Of a stretch of DNA of 64,000 bases, positions 11,339-24,400 are shown piece after piece; the first letter of the stretch is position 1; every line of letters starts with the position of its first letter. Source of the stretch: Chlorophyllum brunneum (lineage: Eukaryota; Basidiomycota; Agaricomycetes; Agaricales; Agaricaceae). Made by a program: the position numbers and the translations under genes. Where the stretch lies: the NCBI GenBank assembly GCA_963576785.1, contig OY756142.1, forward strand, positions 186,001-250,000, in the 5' to 3' direction. The notes under the pieces are model-generated. The model saw nothing but the letters and a program-made list of their open reading frames with translations, did not search any database and was not told where the DNA came from.

Positions 11339-12592
11339 ATGAAAACCCCAGGGTCGACAGGTACGATTTAGGGTCCTGACCCATAAATAGACCACTTGAA
11401 TTTAAAAAGTGTATTTTTGCTGACAGCTAATTTTAGACGGGGTCGACGCTGCCGACGATGCCAAGCATGCCTCGCAGCTTGTGACGTCGTCCAGTGAAGG
11501 AGAAATTCCGTCTCCCACTCCGTCTCTCCATGTCGCCGTCAATGTCGTCTCTACACAACTTGATCCTCCAGAGAACAATGAAATGTTTTCTCAGTCTCCA
11601 GTCCGTCGATCCGCAGCATCTGTGCCTACCAAGAGCACAGTGCCCGCGAGACATCTCGCTTTGAGAGTTTTGTGAGTTCATCCAGGCACCATATCTTATA
11701 GTGCATGCTTATATCCTGTATAGTCATATAACTGGATGCACAATTGTCATCCTTTTGACCACACTGACCACGATCGTGTCGTTTGGGACACCCTATTGGT
11801 ACTATTGCTGTTACCGCTTGCAGTCATCTCCGGGCGCTGGAGGTGAAAAGGAAGGTTCACCTGTAGCGGGAGTGGAGGTATTGACAGAGAAGCGGTGGAT
11901 GACGATCGTAAAGCGTCTCAGGTCGCAGTGGAAGTCTTTCTTTGCCCTATCCGCTGGGATCCTGCCGTATGTTCCACTCCCACCTCCCGACCTCTTTACT
12001 GATACTGAATCTACAAATAGAGTTATATTCCCGATGCTCACTGCATACCCTCTCCCAAAATGTTCCTGGGCATTTCTTTTCGCCTCCGTGGCTTTTCTCT
12101 GCGGTTTAATGACCTTGATCATCACGACGTTATATCGGAACTATTTGGGTGCACTTGAGCAAGAGACTGTGACGACAGCCTGGTTTGAGGTGAGTATAGT
12201 TTTCATACCTTGGATATTTCCGCAGCTGAGATATTCAGGCTTCACAAACCGGCCGGAGACGGTGTCCGACCCAAGCATTCTGGGTGCTCGTGTCGCTCCC
12301 GGCAATTTGGCTGCTCAAGTTAGTTTTATTATAGTTTCCTATGTCAGACAAACACTGATTGTCGGATACGGGCAGCCTTATCTGCGCGCTCATAGCTTCG
12401 GTCATCCTTTCCGTCTGGGAGCAAGCCTTGGTTGCTACCCCAGAGGGATTGGTCAGCAGTCCATGCCTACCATGGCGTCTTGGTATCTTCAGAACCACTA
12501 TGTCTATCTTAATGTGCATAGCCTCAGTACACCTTACATTCTTGGTTTCTGCCCTAGCTCTTTTCCACAGGTCGCCTAAGGCTGATGAATGA
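11339..12592 (+). CDS. Membrane-protein paralogue 2, unknown function
   Basis: A diverged copy of the same multi-pass membrane family. A short first exon from ATG 11339 (to about 11360) can join at the acceptor near 11437 to a Ser/Thr/Pro-rich soluble head. Exon 3 starts near 11724 with the first helix (GCTIVILLTTLTTIVSFG) and the family mark GTPYWYY. Next come YPLPKCSWAFLFASVAFLCGLMTLI, WVLVSLPAIWLLK (matching LWVFLSLPTVW of paralogue 3) and a final helix SILMCIASVHLTFLVSALAL before the stop at 12592. Intron positions match paralogue 3, although the segment 11970-12020 could be exon or intron. About four membrane helices are expected. No known function; not recognised beyond an Agaricomycete-type lineage family. 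Confidence 0.55.
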
Positions 12593-13644
12593 TTGTATGG
12601 ATGACTTTACTTTGGTACACAACTTCCCAAGTTGAATGGCACCAAGACCGCCCGCCCCGGAATTTGAATCATCATTTCTTGCATTTCCTCCATTCACCTC
12701 CCCACTGGGCTTTTCCTCCCGCGTGGTGCATTGAGCATACCTAGCAGTACCACCTTCAACCTATCATAGATGCAGTGTATGTGTGTAAATTTGGTAATTA
12801 TTTGTAAGGGAGATCCCTGCTTGCCGAGTTCTGTGGCCGTGTCAACCGAGACCACATTGTTATCATAGGGTCAGCGCTCAGCGCTCATCGATTATCGATT
12901 ATCATCAGCCCGGACAGCTGAGCGTACAGGGCCCTGGGGCAATCGAGCTACTGCCAAACATGACAGTTACGTCTGTCGATTGGTGGTCCAACATTGCTTC
13001 AAGCAGATCTTAATCACTTCTTATGATGGACCTAAATGATCTCTGAAGGACAAGTGATCTGACTAATACCGAATCATATCAAGTGGTTCCGACAACTTCA
13101 ACCCACTGATGGATCCTTGACATCCGGGGTGATGTGTCCGGTACATCCTGGTACCATAGCAGTAAATCAGTTCGGAATAAGGTTAACCCCCACAACAAAG
13201 GCAGTTGATTGGAGGACCTTCTGTGTGTAATTTATGGGGGACATTTGTAGCCCCTAATGGCTTTGAGCCTGAACACATACAGAGAGATACATGGGACTTG
13301 AGAAAAATTATCTGTGTTACAGTACAACCCCTGAGAGAAGGATTCCGTACCATTGATAAAGTAGCAAACATGAAACCTGAAAGCATCAAGACCTTAACGA
13401 CAATGGATATTCTACAAAGAAAGGATGTATTAAGCCACGGGTCAAACTGCAGGTGAGCGTCAGGTTCGTCACATAGTCGAATTCTCACACACTCATCCCA
13501 CCCATCGACTTGTATCCATACCTCGGCTTGCACACACTCTCCGGAATCTGTTGATACCAAATTAGCTGGACAAACGTGAATAAATCCAGACCGCCCGGTT
13601 CCGCAGCAATACTATTTCTGGGTTGGACAGCCTTTCTTGAATAT
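12593..13644. other. Intergenic, no supported gene
   Basis: This 1-kb spacer contains an open minus-strand frame at 13560-13183 (125 codons) with one hydrophobic stretch but no recognisable family, plus AT-rich and simple sequence such as tcgattatcgattatc near 12890. I cannot support a gene here. Confidence 0.35.
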
Positions 13645-13742
13645 CCTTCGTTCACATATGGTAATAATGGTATTCTTCGTTCACATATGGTTCACATATG
13701 GTAATAATGGTATTCTTCGTTCACATATGGTTCACATATGGT
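13645..13742. repeat. 40-bp tandem repeat, about 2.5 copies
   Basis: The word ggtaataatggtattcttcg plus ttcacatatggttcacatat forms a 40-bp unit repeated directly. Within it ttcacatatgg is itself doubled. The copies appear perfect, which suggests a recent replication-slippage array. It lies about 100 bp upstream of membrane paralogue 3. Confidence 0.8.
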
Positions 13743-13833
13743 AGATCTAGGAATAGCTCGATGCATTAAAACACGATTGTGTTCCTTGGATTGAAATTCA
13801 TTGCTTCAGCCCCCCAATATCGACACCCCTCAG

Positions 13834-14845
13834 ATGGCGGACACCCCAGCCAACAACATCGCACTGGAAGCCAACCGTGGATGCACTGAGCGAGGGCGAC
13901 GAGCTCTACCCCCAAGCCCCCCATTGAATTTGTCTGTGCTGTCGTTTCTCTGATGCTACAATATTGATTATCATGGGTCCATAGTTTTCGAGTCTTTTGC
14001 CTCGTACTCGGTTGGGCTATTGTTTTCCTATCCGGTGGCATTCCCTACTGGTACTATCGCTGTCTTCGGTCAGGTCCCGCATCTGAGATGGACGGCAGAG
14101 TCACCGGTAGCACCCAGAATACGAACGAAGGCCCAAGAACTGCTCCGGAAAATTATAAGGAGCGTGTTCAGCTGCTCATGCAGGTATGGAAGACACATCA
14201 AGTCATCGTTGGCGTAATTTTGGCGTGCGTATTATCTTGCTTAAGCACAGCACAAGGTCCGACCCCCGACCATAGGCCTATGTTCCCTTTCATATCAGTA
14301 TCGCCTCTGCCGAAATGTTCATGGGCGTACATCTTTGCCGTTTTGTGCTTGCTACACGGTTTGATGACTTCCACTCTTTGTGTACTCTATACAGAACACT
14401 TTGAGATGCCCGAAACAGGATCTGGAATGCATAGGGCCTGGATAAAGGTGTGCACTCTCGCTTGATACTCCAGTCCAAGCGTGCTTCTGATGTTTTCAGT
14501 CATCAAATATCACTCTCGTCCATGAGGACGGTCTGCGCCTCTGGGTTTTTCTATCCCTTCCGACAGTCTGGTTCACTGGGTAAATCCTTTCCCTCCGGTG
14601 TTCATCGATGCTGACATCGAAGACAAAGGTTCCTCACTTCCTTTGGTGTATCTGTCTTCATGATCGTGATCGGGATGCAGCCGCAATCTCGTAATGGTTC
14701 TGAATACAATCCTGCGATCAGATCCGGAGTTTGTGATGCTGTCCACCTGAACTTTTTTCGTACTGCCATTCCCTCGACGATCGTAGCTGTCATAGCAAGT
14801 TTGATGTACATGAAGTTTGTAGCGAAACATCTCTCTCTTGCCTGA
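13834..14845 (+). CDS. Membrane-protein paralogue 3, unknown function
   Basis: The most intact member of the three-copy family. Exon 1 runs from ATG 13834 with MADTPANN to a donor gtctgt near 13931. After the acceptor near 13986 come the first helix (FCLVLGWAIVFLSGG) and IPYWYYRCLRSG, then VQLLMQVWKTHQVIVG, ILACVLSCLSTAQ, and SPLPKCSWAYIFAVLCLLHGLMTSTLCVLY. A third exon (from about 14502) gives HEDGLRLWVFLSLPTVWFTG. The last exon gives TSFGVSVFMIVIGMQPQSR and a final helix TIVAVIASLMYMKF. All joins keep phase with GT...AG ends. About five membrane spans are likely. I do not know the function. It is close to paralogue 1 in sequence and more distant from paralogue 2. Confidence 0.6.
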
Positions 14846-15536
14846 GAATTGTTGATTGCTTATTTATTTTCACCCGCCAGTAACACTGGTTACTACCCCA
14901 TGGCCACATTTTAGCAGTTGATGAGATTATATGTACCAAGTACAATACGGTCCGAGACAGACATTGCAATATAAGCATTATTTTAACTATGTGCGTGAGG
15001 CAGAAATTTGGTGCAGTCATGTGGGCCACGATACTTGGAGTACTCACGGAGTATATGTCAATGTCGGTCTGGGTCATGGCGCATGACATAGCTGAAGGTA
15101 CGAGGCACACTGTGTCTGAGGGGAGGTAGTATGAAGCATCGGTATTTGAAGGTATTATAGGTTATAATCCTAGTCTCAGCCCTACATTGTTTTACGTCTC
15201 GTAGCGAATACTACAGTAAATTCTACCTCTACCTATTCCCATTGATATTAATTCGCTCGCACTCTCTCTATCGGCTCAAGAAATCGAAACTTAAACCCAC
15301 GTGCGGGCTATGCACAACGCCATGTCGAAACACACTCGCTAATACTTAATATTCAATATTCAGTGCGTGTCAACCCAATGATGCGTTACGTCAGGAAGTG
15401 AGACTTGGATGGGTATTAAAAAGGGACCCCGTCCATAGTTCTCTCTTAACCACATTCCACCACCTCTCCTCCAATTTATTCGTCGCCCCTCCATCTCTTC
15501 GTTGCCCCTCCATCTCTTCCAACCGTTAATAGCATC
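14846..15536. other. Intergenic; promoter of the small protein at 15537
   Basis: No gene is seen. The right end contains a possible TATA-like element (gggtattaaaaaggga near 15412) and a pyrimidine-rich leader with a repeated block (cgtcgcccctccatctcttc / cgttgcccctccatctcttc) at about 15480-15520, just upstream of the ATG at 15537. Confidence 0.4.
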
Positions 15537-15767
15537 ATGCCTAGGAAAAACAACAACGCAGGCACCAATGCCAACAGCTCTAAAGGCTCTTCCAAGTCGG
15601 ATGGGGGACCCTCTACCAATTCGTACTACAAGTCGTATGGTGGTCAGCAAAACTTTATGCATAGCATGGGGTTGAAGACATATGACCATGATGCATATGA
15701 CGAAGCAAGGCAGATTGTTGAGGCGTTCAAGGCCTATGACAAGGCAGCAGAGGGCGAGGGCAAATGA
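15537..15767 (+). CDS. Small hydrophilic conserved protein, 76 aa
   Basis: Intact single-exon frame with a clear promoter-like upstream. The head is Asn/Ser/Gly/Lys-rich (KNNNAGTNANSSKGSSKS). The C-terminal half has the pattern YGGQQNFMHSMGLKTYDHDAYDEARQ, then IVEAFKAYDKA. I recall similar small proteins with an NFM-x-x-GLK-x-Y...EA...I...F pattern in mushroom genomes, but no function is known to me. The disordered head and short helical tail suggest a small soluble protein. Recognition is from memory of the pattern only. Confidence 0.6.
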   Translation: MPRKNNNAGTNANSSKGSSKSDGGPSTNSYYKSYGGQQNFMHSMGLKTYDHDAYDEARQIVEAFKAYDKAAEGEGK

Positions 15768-16134
15768 TTGCGTAAAATTGTTTGAGGTAGGGATGATTTG
15801 TCCGCCTTATGTGTGATTCAATCCTGATCGGATGGATGTTCGATAGGCGTTCGCCATTGTAGTTTTGGATTAGTGTTGTGTTCCTGAACGTGTTTCAAGT
15901 ATTTGTTTATGGATTGGTTTCGAGTTTTAAATATGTCATTCGTGGTAGCAGCCATTATCAACCATCCGGGTGATGCAAAAATCTAACTAACAAAGGTACG
16001 TAAATTTTCCAACAGGTTATTGGAGTATTCGCCGAGCCAGTAACCGTAGCCTTCGAGGTCGTCGTCCGTAGGATTCTTCATGCCCATTATGATATCCGAG
16101 TTACGAGAGCAATATCGGATCGCTGGAATACAGA

Positions 16135-18194
16135 TCAATTAGGCGACTCTAGAGAATGACCGAATGACGTACGATGGTTCTGGTGAATGAATAGGACGCT
16201 TAAAGGGTCTGCGATCAGCCACCGGCGCTCATTGAAGAAGGCAGGTGGGAAACGAGTGCGACAGAGCTCTCGCAAGTTTTCAATAGCTTCTTTCTCCTTC
16301 GGGTTCAGGTTTGGGGATGTCGAAGACAGAATACGTTCATAATACATCACACTTATTTCCCGCCATTTCTGGAAAAGAGAAACGATATTCGTTAAGTATG
16401 ACTTTGTATGGCTTTAAGGAAGAACTTACTGCTGTGGCTTCAGTGGACGGTTGCGTACCGGAACTAAGGGCCTGCTGGAGCTCGGATACTGCTTGATTCA
16501 ATTTGGTATCAAATTCTGGAACGCCCAGGAGCCTTATAGGGTACGAGTCCGGCTATGCGAGTCAGTGTATGTATTAGGATAATATATCTCGGATATAGTC
16601 GATGCTTACCTTGGGATTGCCCGAATATCTTAGAGGATATATGTCAGACTGGACAATTCAAAAAGAGAGGTGAGTGTGTAATGAAATGTGGATTATCGAC
16701 GTTGGGCCACTCACGCCTGGTTCCTGCGGAGGTGGTATATATTCATCAATGAGATCGAGAAACGCGAAGTAGCGAGTTTCTGACCTCTTGATGAAGACTC
16801 GAACATACGTCAAGGGAGCGAGTAGATCACTAGTGACGCCCGTGGAAACTTGCTGACGCGAATACACGAGGTCAGAGAGAGTTTTTATGTCGCTGGGTTG
16901 GGAAGATGTATTATAGACAACGACGAGGCGTAGTAAGTTCGGAAGCAAGGTAGGTTGTGTTGGGTCGTAACAGAGTGCTTTTAGCGTGGGTAGGAAGTAG
17001 CTGCCATGTCCAATATCCAGGGTTTCTAATGATGGGATTTGGGAAAAGAGAGCTGGGAGTGTCTTGACTGCGAGACTGCAGTTTTGTTGGATGACAAGAC
17101 TCTTGAGTTTACATTTGGAACGGGTGACGAGAGTGGTGATGGCGGGGATCGCTGAGACATCGTAGCGTAATTCCATAGTTAGGAATATCACAGCGAGATT
17201 TTCGAGTGCTGGTAGTGTTACATTGGCCATTTGGGTGAAGCATGCTTCTATACCGGTTGTGGCATAGATACACAAGTGCCGGAGATGTTGGTGAGAGATT
17301 TCTTTGGTTGGGATGGATGGGAAATTGTTGTGCATGCAGGTGAGGGATTGTAGGTTCGATTGACGTTCGAGTTCGGTAGGAAAAATGGCTTCCGGTAGAC
17401 CGTATGTTACATACGATGTCAACTGATCCCAAGGTAAGGCTGGTTCGTAAACCTTGAGATGTCCAGACATATCGTTGAGAACAACTTCGGAGAGAGATGG
17501 TGCGACGGAGAAAAGACTAAAGTCCTTCCGACGTTTCTCGGCGAGTGTAAGGTCGTCGTCTCGTGGGATCTTAGATCTCAGATGGATATTCATGGAGCAT
17601 AAGGAATGTAGTTTTCCTTGAGCAGATCCGAATTGCCGGTAAATCTCGATGATGTCCAATCCATGAAGCATAAGATGTCCCCACTGAGAACAGCGGTTGT
17701 TAATTGGTTCGAGGATCTGGAACGGGTGTAGAGGAATCTGTTCGAAATAGCGAAAGAAGTCGATTGAAAGTCGGAGTGGTTTTGAACCAGATCGTTGAAG
17801 AAGTTCTTGGTACATTTCTGGTAGTTCGTTGTTGGCGTTTTCTTCTGTTACCTCGAGCGTAAAGCTATACCAATATTGGGGGGAAGATAACGCCGCTTGT
17901 CTCCAGGAATGACAGATCTGACCTAGGACCCATGGAATTGCTTTATTTGAGATATCCTTGTGTTCTGATTTGAGGAAATAGACGTAAATGTCAAATATGG
18001 AGGCTAGGACATCGAAAGGGATAGCAGTCTGAGCAAGTCCCGGAACTGGTGGCGGAACTGGCTGTGTCGGGTTTAGTTAGTGGATGAAAACTAACCATCG
18101 GTTGAGTACATACCCTGGGGTTGTGTCTTTTTGGCGCGACCAGTTGACGAACGATGCTGGTTCCTCGAGCTTTCCATTGAGTGATTCTCTCCAT
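16135..18194 (-). CDS. F-box/LRR-like protein (Agaricomycete type)
   Basis: Six exons on the minus strand. Exon 1 (18194 to about 18114) encodes MERITQWKARGTSIVRQLV. A GT...AG intron joins it in phase to a long exon reading AIPFDVLASIFDIYV...PWVLGQICHSWRQAALSSPQYWYSF. That is the usual degenerate F-box of basidiomycetes (P-E-IL-EIF...LGQVC-W--IA--TP-LW). A leucine-rich, RNI-like body follows (LRHLCIYAT, LPALENLAVIFL, IPSLETLDIGHG, LPNLLRLVVV). Short exons then carry YPLRYSGNPK, YPIRLLGVPEFDTKLNQAV and the last exon ending ESPN at 16135. Such proteins are likely substrate receptors of SCF ubiquitin ligases; the substrate is unknown. The start is the most plausible ATG, but an upstream exon is possible. 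It shares a 295-bp divergent promoter with NUP192. Confidence 0.65.
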
Positions 18195-18489
18195 GGTGCG
18201 AATGCAACTAGCGCTGCTGTGCTGTGCAGGTGCTTGGTTGATGATTCGTCATCATGCGCACTTGTTGCTATACAAGAACACAGCAGACTATAAGGGCAAA
18301 AGAACAGGAAAGAAGCTATCAAGATAAGAGCTTTATTGTTTTGGGCCGAGGACTATTAGAAAGGGCGTTCAGGATCCTGCCAAGTCAGGATCGACGCGCA
18401 GGAAATGCATTGTTTTGTCGAGAGGGAAATGCCAAACAAACATCCGAGAGTGCAAGTGGGTGAAGTCGAGCACTTTCAACCTCATTGCA
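18195..18489. promoter_or_regulatory. Divergent promoter, F-box gene / NUP192
   Basis: A 295-bp spacer between the start of the minus-strand F-box gene and the plus-strand NUP192 start. No classical TATA box or known operator is obvious. Confidence 0.4.
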
Positions 18490-21400
18490 ATGTCTGGCGA
18501 GTCTTCCAAGCGGTCATCTCTCATAGATGTGTGAGTTATAATCCTGTTGAATCTGGGCTATCATCCCTCATTCACACACAGGACGTATCGACAACTTCAT
18601 GCGATTCTCTCGAGCCAGGTTGACAGTATTTCAACCGACCAGGTCAAGGAGTACCTCGCATCGAGAAAGGAGCAGCTCAGTAACATTGAAAACCCCTTTG
18701 GAACACCCTCTGACGCGTCAAAGAAGAAAATAGAGAGTGGCTCTATTACTCTCTCCGATGGCGTCACTCTACGAACAGACGTTACAGACAAGGAATACAT
18801 CTATGCCATCAGCGAGAGATTCCACATTGACCAAGTTCAAGCCCTCATTTTCCTACGTTCCTTCTTCTATAATGAAGGCATTCCCCCCATCACCTCCGAC
18901 ACCTCGATAACGCAAGAGCTACTCGAAGCCATCACTCCCTTTTTCCGTGCTGAAAGGCTGGCCGCTTTACGCGTGTTGATCCCCTTGTTTCGCGCGAAAG
19001 AGAACAGTGACGAGATACTCTCTGAGGTTGCGTCCCAGATCCTTCCACAAATCATTCAAGATGGACCCAAGCTCGCAGAAACGCTGCTGAACGAATACAC
19101 ACGACGGACGAAGGAAAGAGTGCCAGAACAACTCATGAATGATCCCAGGGCAGCAACATCATGGGCGAAACAGAATATGCAGGAGCAGTTGGTGTTGTTG
19201 GAGGTTCTATTTTGGACAATGTGGGGATATGTGTCGTGTAGCGGACCCCTGGTGGTGAAGATTTTCGAAGCCGCATATTCTACGAATCTTGGTTCTTCTC
19301 AAGCTAATGGGACGCTGTTATTGGACGAAGAAAGCCTGCAGCTGCAGCAAGACTTGGCAGCACTATGGATACTCGTTACCATAGAGGTTTTGGAGTTGGA
19401 AAACGTTGCTGAGCCAGAGTTCATTCGATCCCTCGACGAGTCACAGCCAACATACCTTGCCTCAACTGATTCGCTCAAGAAGTTGCATGACCTAGTGGTG
19501 TCTCATGGGGACAGCCAGTTTGCTTGTACATATCTTGCTTGGACATTCGTCCTCTCACGGTTGGCGAGTGACCCTATGCATACCACCTTTCTCGAATCCC
19601 TTTCGACCTCCGACGGCCGGCAGTTCTCGAAAAGCAAGGAGCCGATTCACATACAGATGCTTCAGGCTTGTTTGAGCGCCGACGTTGGACTTTTCCAACT
19701 CATCCTCTCACTCCTCACAAAATCACCCTTATTCGTCACTGCTGTGGCGTGGAAGACCGGCTCATGGATTACTGATCCAAATGCGATCGCGTTCCGGTCA
19801 TTACTCAAGGGTACGCGTTGTAATCATTTTAATACTCAACGGTTCTCATTTTTGGCCTTATAGGTCTCGTCATCGCTCTGGTCGAGCTAATACCTGTCGA
19901 GCATATACCCGACTTTGACCTCTTCGTTGAGGTTTGGGTAACGCTCTTTGGACGTAGCGAAAGCCAATCCGTCGCCGCCATCTGTGAGCAATTCTGGCAA
20001 GCAGACTGGAATCACGGTATTAGTCGCCGGGCAATATTTGACGTTGCGCGCTCCCGCTTTCCTATCCAACTTCACCCTCTTCTACGACTTCTACGATCTA
20101 TGACAGGAACCGGCTTCCTTGACACAGATTCGCTATCAACGGCTGATCATCTCATCGAACCTCCTGATGGCCTCAAGCAACAACGGGATATGTGTAGTCG
20201 ACACGTCTTTTACTACTTTGACCAACTCTCATCATACTCCCAAATCGTCCCTCTTTCTGTGTGCAGTGGTTCCCATGCGTTGTATGAACGACAGCAGGAG
20301 CGATATGGGACCTCGAATTCACAAGGGCTGACTTACGTTAACCTAAAGCCTATTAAGCTTCCTGGCGGATCGACCTTACCTGCCAGGAGTGTTGGTCGCG
20401 TCATCAGCGGGGATAACAGCGAGCATCTGGTCATCTGTTGGCAGCATCAGCATTCTGGTTGGAAGCTCATTTTGGAGCTTTTGACAGACTATGTCAACAG
20501 AAAGCGCCTCCAGAATTCTGGGCCCTATCAGGATATTTCGTTCGCGCCTAGAGGCAATGTTCACACTTTGTCACTTCCTTTAGCGGAGATCGGAGTGGAT
20601 TTCGAGGAGGATGACGGAGAAACTCTGATCACGGAAGCTCTTGACCTTGTACGGAGTTTGATCCACGACAATCCTGGGCAGGCAGAGCAGTTGATACAGG
20701 CTATGGAGGCGGGCGATCCTGTGGTAGCTCACACGATGACGGAGGCTCAGCCTCCTGACCTTGTACAGCTAACAACCATGATTCTGGAAGAGGCACTCGC
20801 AAGGACAAATCCAAAGAACCGCACGCCCGCTCGTACGCAGTTGATCACATCTGCTATGAGCGTCCTTGCGGCTCTCCTGGCCTTACCCAGCTACTCGAAT
20901 CGTGTCTGGTTGTACATCCGGTCAACGACAGCGTTGTTTGGGTCCGATAAGACAGCAGGCTTTGCTTCTATCGCGCTTGCATCGGAACGGACGACAGGTC
21001 ACTACACTATGACACTATCACTGCTTTATCTTGTCCAACAACTATTCCGAGAAGCCTCGATATCTGTCCTTCCCGATAATCAGCGACTACAACAACTGAA
21101 GGAAGAGGTTCTTTTACGGGCTGCTCGGTTCGTGCATACAGAGATCTGGGTAGAACACTTGAGTTGGAAGTACGCACAGTTGGGGGATAGGTTCGAGATT
21201 GGGAAGAGGGTATCTTTGCTCTATTCGGAGATTTTGGAGCATGCGCCACCTACACTACGCGATGGACCGTTCACTACCCTCAGTCAAACAATCGCGGATG
21301 CACTGTTGTTCAGAGCGACGACATCGAGTATTAATCCCTTGGTTTCGGCTATCACCTCAGGTGGACATATCATAAAAATGCTCTACGCCTCTCGCCGACT

Positions 21401-24400
21401 GAGCGACGCTCGGCGCCTCGTATTCCTCTTGGAATCGCATCTCCATCTTAGTGCTCTGTTACTAAATTACAAACAACAATCTGTCTTGGCTTCAACTCCT
21501 TGCCTCCTCGAACAAACCTTCTCGTCTCGTATGGTTGGTGGAGCAGCCTCCTTCGACAGTGTCAGAACGAAAGCTGATCCCATCGATGTCATTGCTGGGT
21601 ACGTCAGGGACCGAGATATGGGCACAACTGTACCATTGGAAGCCATGCAGCTGCTATACGCGCTCCTTTCCTCCCTGTCTGTATCTTATTCGTCACCGCC
21701 CACGATCATTGGACATCTCAGCGACCCTGAGGCAACTGTTGCGTCCCTTGTCAGAATCGTGGAACATCCGTATGATGATCTGCAGCTGAGGAATATAATT
21801 TGGAGGTTTATTGCGTTGGCGGTGGATAAAGAACCTGCGCTGGCGAGTTTGTTTGTTACTGGGAAGTTTAGGACGTCTGTTGGGTTTGAAGGTGGGACAG
21901 ATGAGTCTGGGAAGGGAAGGGAGAGGGAGAACGGAAAGTATAGGGAAAAGGAGAAGGAGGAAACAAAGGGTCCTGGGACGAATGCTACAGATGTTGCACG
22001 TGAAGCTTTGGCAAGCTGGAGAGAGATGTGGGAGGCCAATCCTCAATTGCTCGCATCTGTGTTGCGGTTTATCTATGTGGTGTGGGAGCATGGGTTGGAA
22101 CATAAGGCTATCATCAATTCGTTGCGTCAGAACGAGGATATTTGGGACCAGTTGAATGAGCTCGTTCAGGAGGATCTTGGACCTGCTCCACCACATGAGA
22201 CGGAGGTTTTCGTTATCATGGAAAATGGGCGTCATTCAAATGCCCACGACGCCGTACAATCCTATGCTTACCGTACCCTGTCGAAGACTTACGCTGTGCG
22301 CGTGCTTGGCCTCGACATTGACATTGGCGCGCAGCTGGTTGGGAAGGACAGGAAACCGCTGAGCCTTGTCAAACTCGAACCTTGCTTCAAGGAGGAAGAT
22401 CGGCTCTCGGATCTTCTTTCTGACGCGTCGGTCAACACATACTCTCCAGAGCTCTATGATCAACTCATTGAACTACTCAAAGCCAACTTCCCTGGCCTAG
22501 TTCTGGAACATCTGGAAATCCAGAAACCCAAAGACGTACGCGAATTTGGCGATGGTTACGCGTTTAACATCCCCCTGTACCGCACACGGTTACGACCTTA
22601 TCCTCAGTTGACTGCGGTTTCGCTGGAAGTTGTCGATCTGGCTGAGAGGCAGTTGTTATCGATCAATATGAACCTCTCGTTATCGGACGCGCAAAAGGCT
22701 TTGACGGACTCTTGGGAGTTCCTTCTACGCAAAGTCACTCCCCATATTCGAGGCGATAGTGCCGCAAGGACAAATCTTCTCAGTGTCGCTGCGTCTATGT
22801 CATATGCCATCGCGGAGGAGTCGAGGTCGGGTGAAGTGATGACAGTCATCCACCAGTCACGGTTATCGTTATTACTTGCGGTTCTGGAACTTGCGTGGTT
22901 TGCGTTGAGAGAGCAGCCGGCGGAGGTGCAGTCTTTCGTAGAAATGGCCAAGAACGTGCGGGGCATTACGCTGAATGAGGCTCAGTCGCCTGCGAACGCC
23001 ATTATTCAGAATTCCCCCGTTCCTTTCCATCGAACACTCCTTCAGATCATCTATTACTCGATCAAACAGGGCAGATTCCTAATCCGCAGAGAAAGAGTAC
23101 TCAATGCAGAACAGAGACTGATACTTGGGACATTCGTCGAGGCCACCCTTCACTTTGTCATTGAGGTTCTTCGTATCGTCTTCATTACAGGTCGGTCGAG
23201 GGCGGATGTGGATGTTGACCGGGATATGGAGCTTCTGGTATCCGTTTTTGATCAGGGTATTCGTGGTGATATTAACCCTTCTCCTACGTTCTGGCTCGTC
23301 AAATGCCAAGAAACCGACGTCATCCGAACGGGCCTTGACCTCTACGCACACATTGACCTCGTTGGCCTCACGGATCTCCCACTCCTCCACGCAAAGAAGC
23401 AACCTCTGTATGCCCCCCATCTCTTACAATTCCATATGGCGCTAGCGAACAATACGACTGCGGCGGAGAGACTGGCTAGTGAGGGCATTTTGACCGCATA
23501 CGCCAACAACTTCATCAGCTCCGCGATTAGCTCTGGTCAGATCGACGTTGTTCTACCAGAATTCTCGGGTGAACGTAGCCCGGCTCATATAGCATACTGT
23601 TCAATGATTGCTATCGTTGCGGCTATCATCACGTCCCTTGGACGACACAATCACTACTTCGATGCTGAAGTATGTGGGTTTGTGCAGCTGTACGTGGAGC
23701 AATTTGCTCGAGCCCTTACATGGACCATCGGAGATCCTATAACGTTCCCGTTATTGGAAGAAGCAGAACAAGTCGTTAATCTGTTCTACGCTGTCGCTGC
23801 CAACTCGCCTTCGGCTTCGCAATCTGACCCTGCAGTTGAGAAGATCCTACGCTTCTTCACTACACATGCTCTCAACCTTCTGCAACAAGTGAACTATGCT
23901 ATTACCCATCCCAATCATCTAGCGAGTTTGCTTGAGCCCGTCACTGCTGACGAGCGCTCACAGCTCGAGAAGGAGAAACCATCTGCAGATCCTTTGAAGC
24001 GACCTTTGGTGACGCAGCTGCTCCATCGCTTGTTCAGATTGTCCAGTAATGTTGTTGGCACATTGATTGTCATTAGTAAAGCCGACTCTGTCCTCCTCAC
24101 ACCCGAAGAAGAATGGCCCATCCAAGAGGCCCTCATTGTTCCGGTAAGTTTCGATCTCGCCCTCCAAGCTGGTGATAACTGAGTTATCTTGATAGCATTC
24201 GAAGGTTGTCCTCGGAGAGCCCGCCTCGCTTGGAACACTCCTCGAACTCGGCAACTGTACATTGGACGTTCTCCGTGATCTTGTTAACCGTCCACCGACA
24301 CAGAGTATCACTACTATGTCAGTCCAAGCTACACCTTCTACCGAGCCGTTAGACGTTTGGTGGAGTATTGTCACCGCTCGACGAAACTTGGAAGTTATCC

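Noticed and set aside
11481..11675. Separate short gene starting at GTG
   Set aside because: The frame begins with GTG, not ATG, and splices forward into membrane paralogue 2, of which it is the soluble head.
21686..22235. Long minus-strand frames inside NUP192
   Set aside because: They overlap a continuous, family-matching exon and show no domain.
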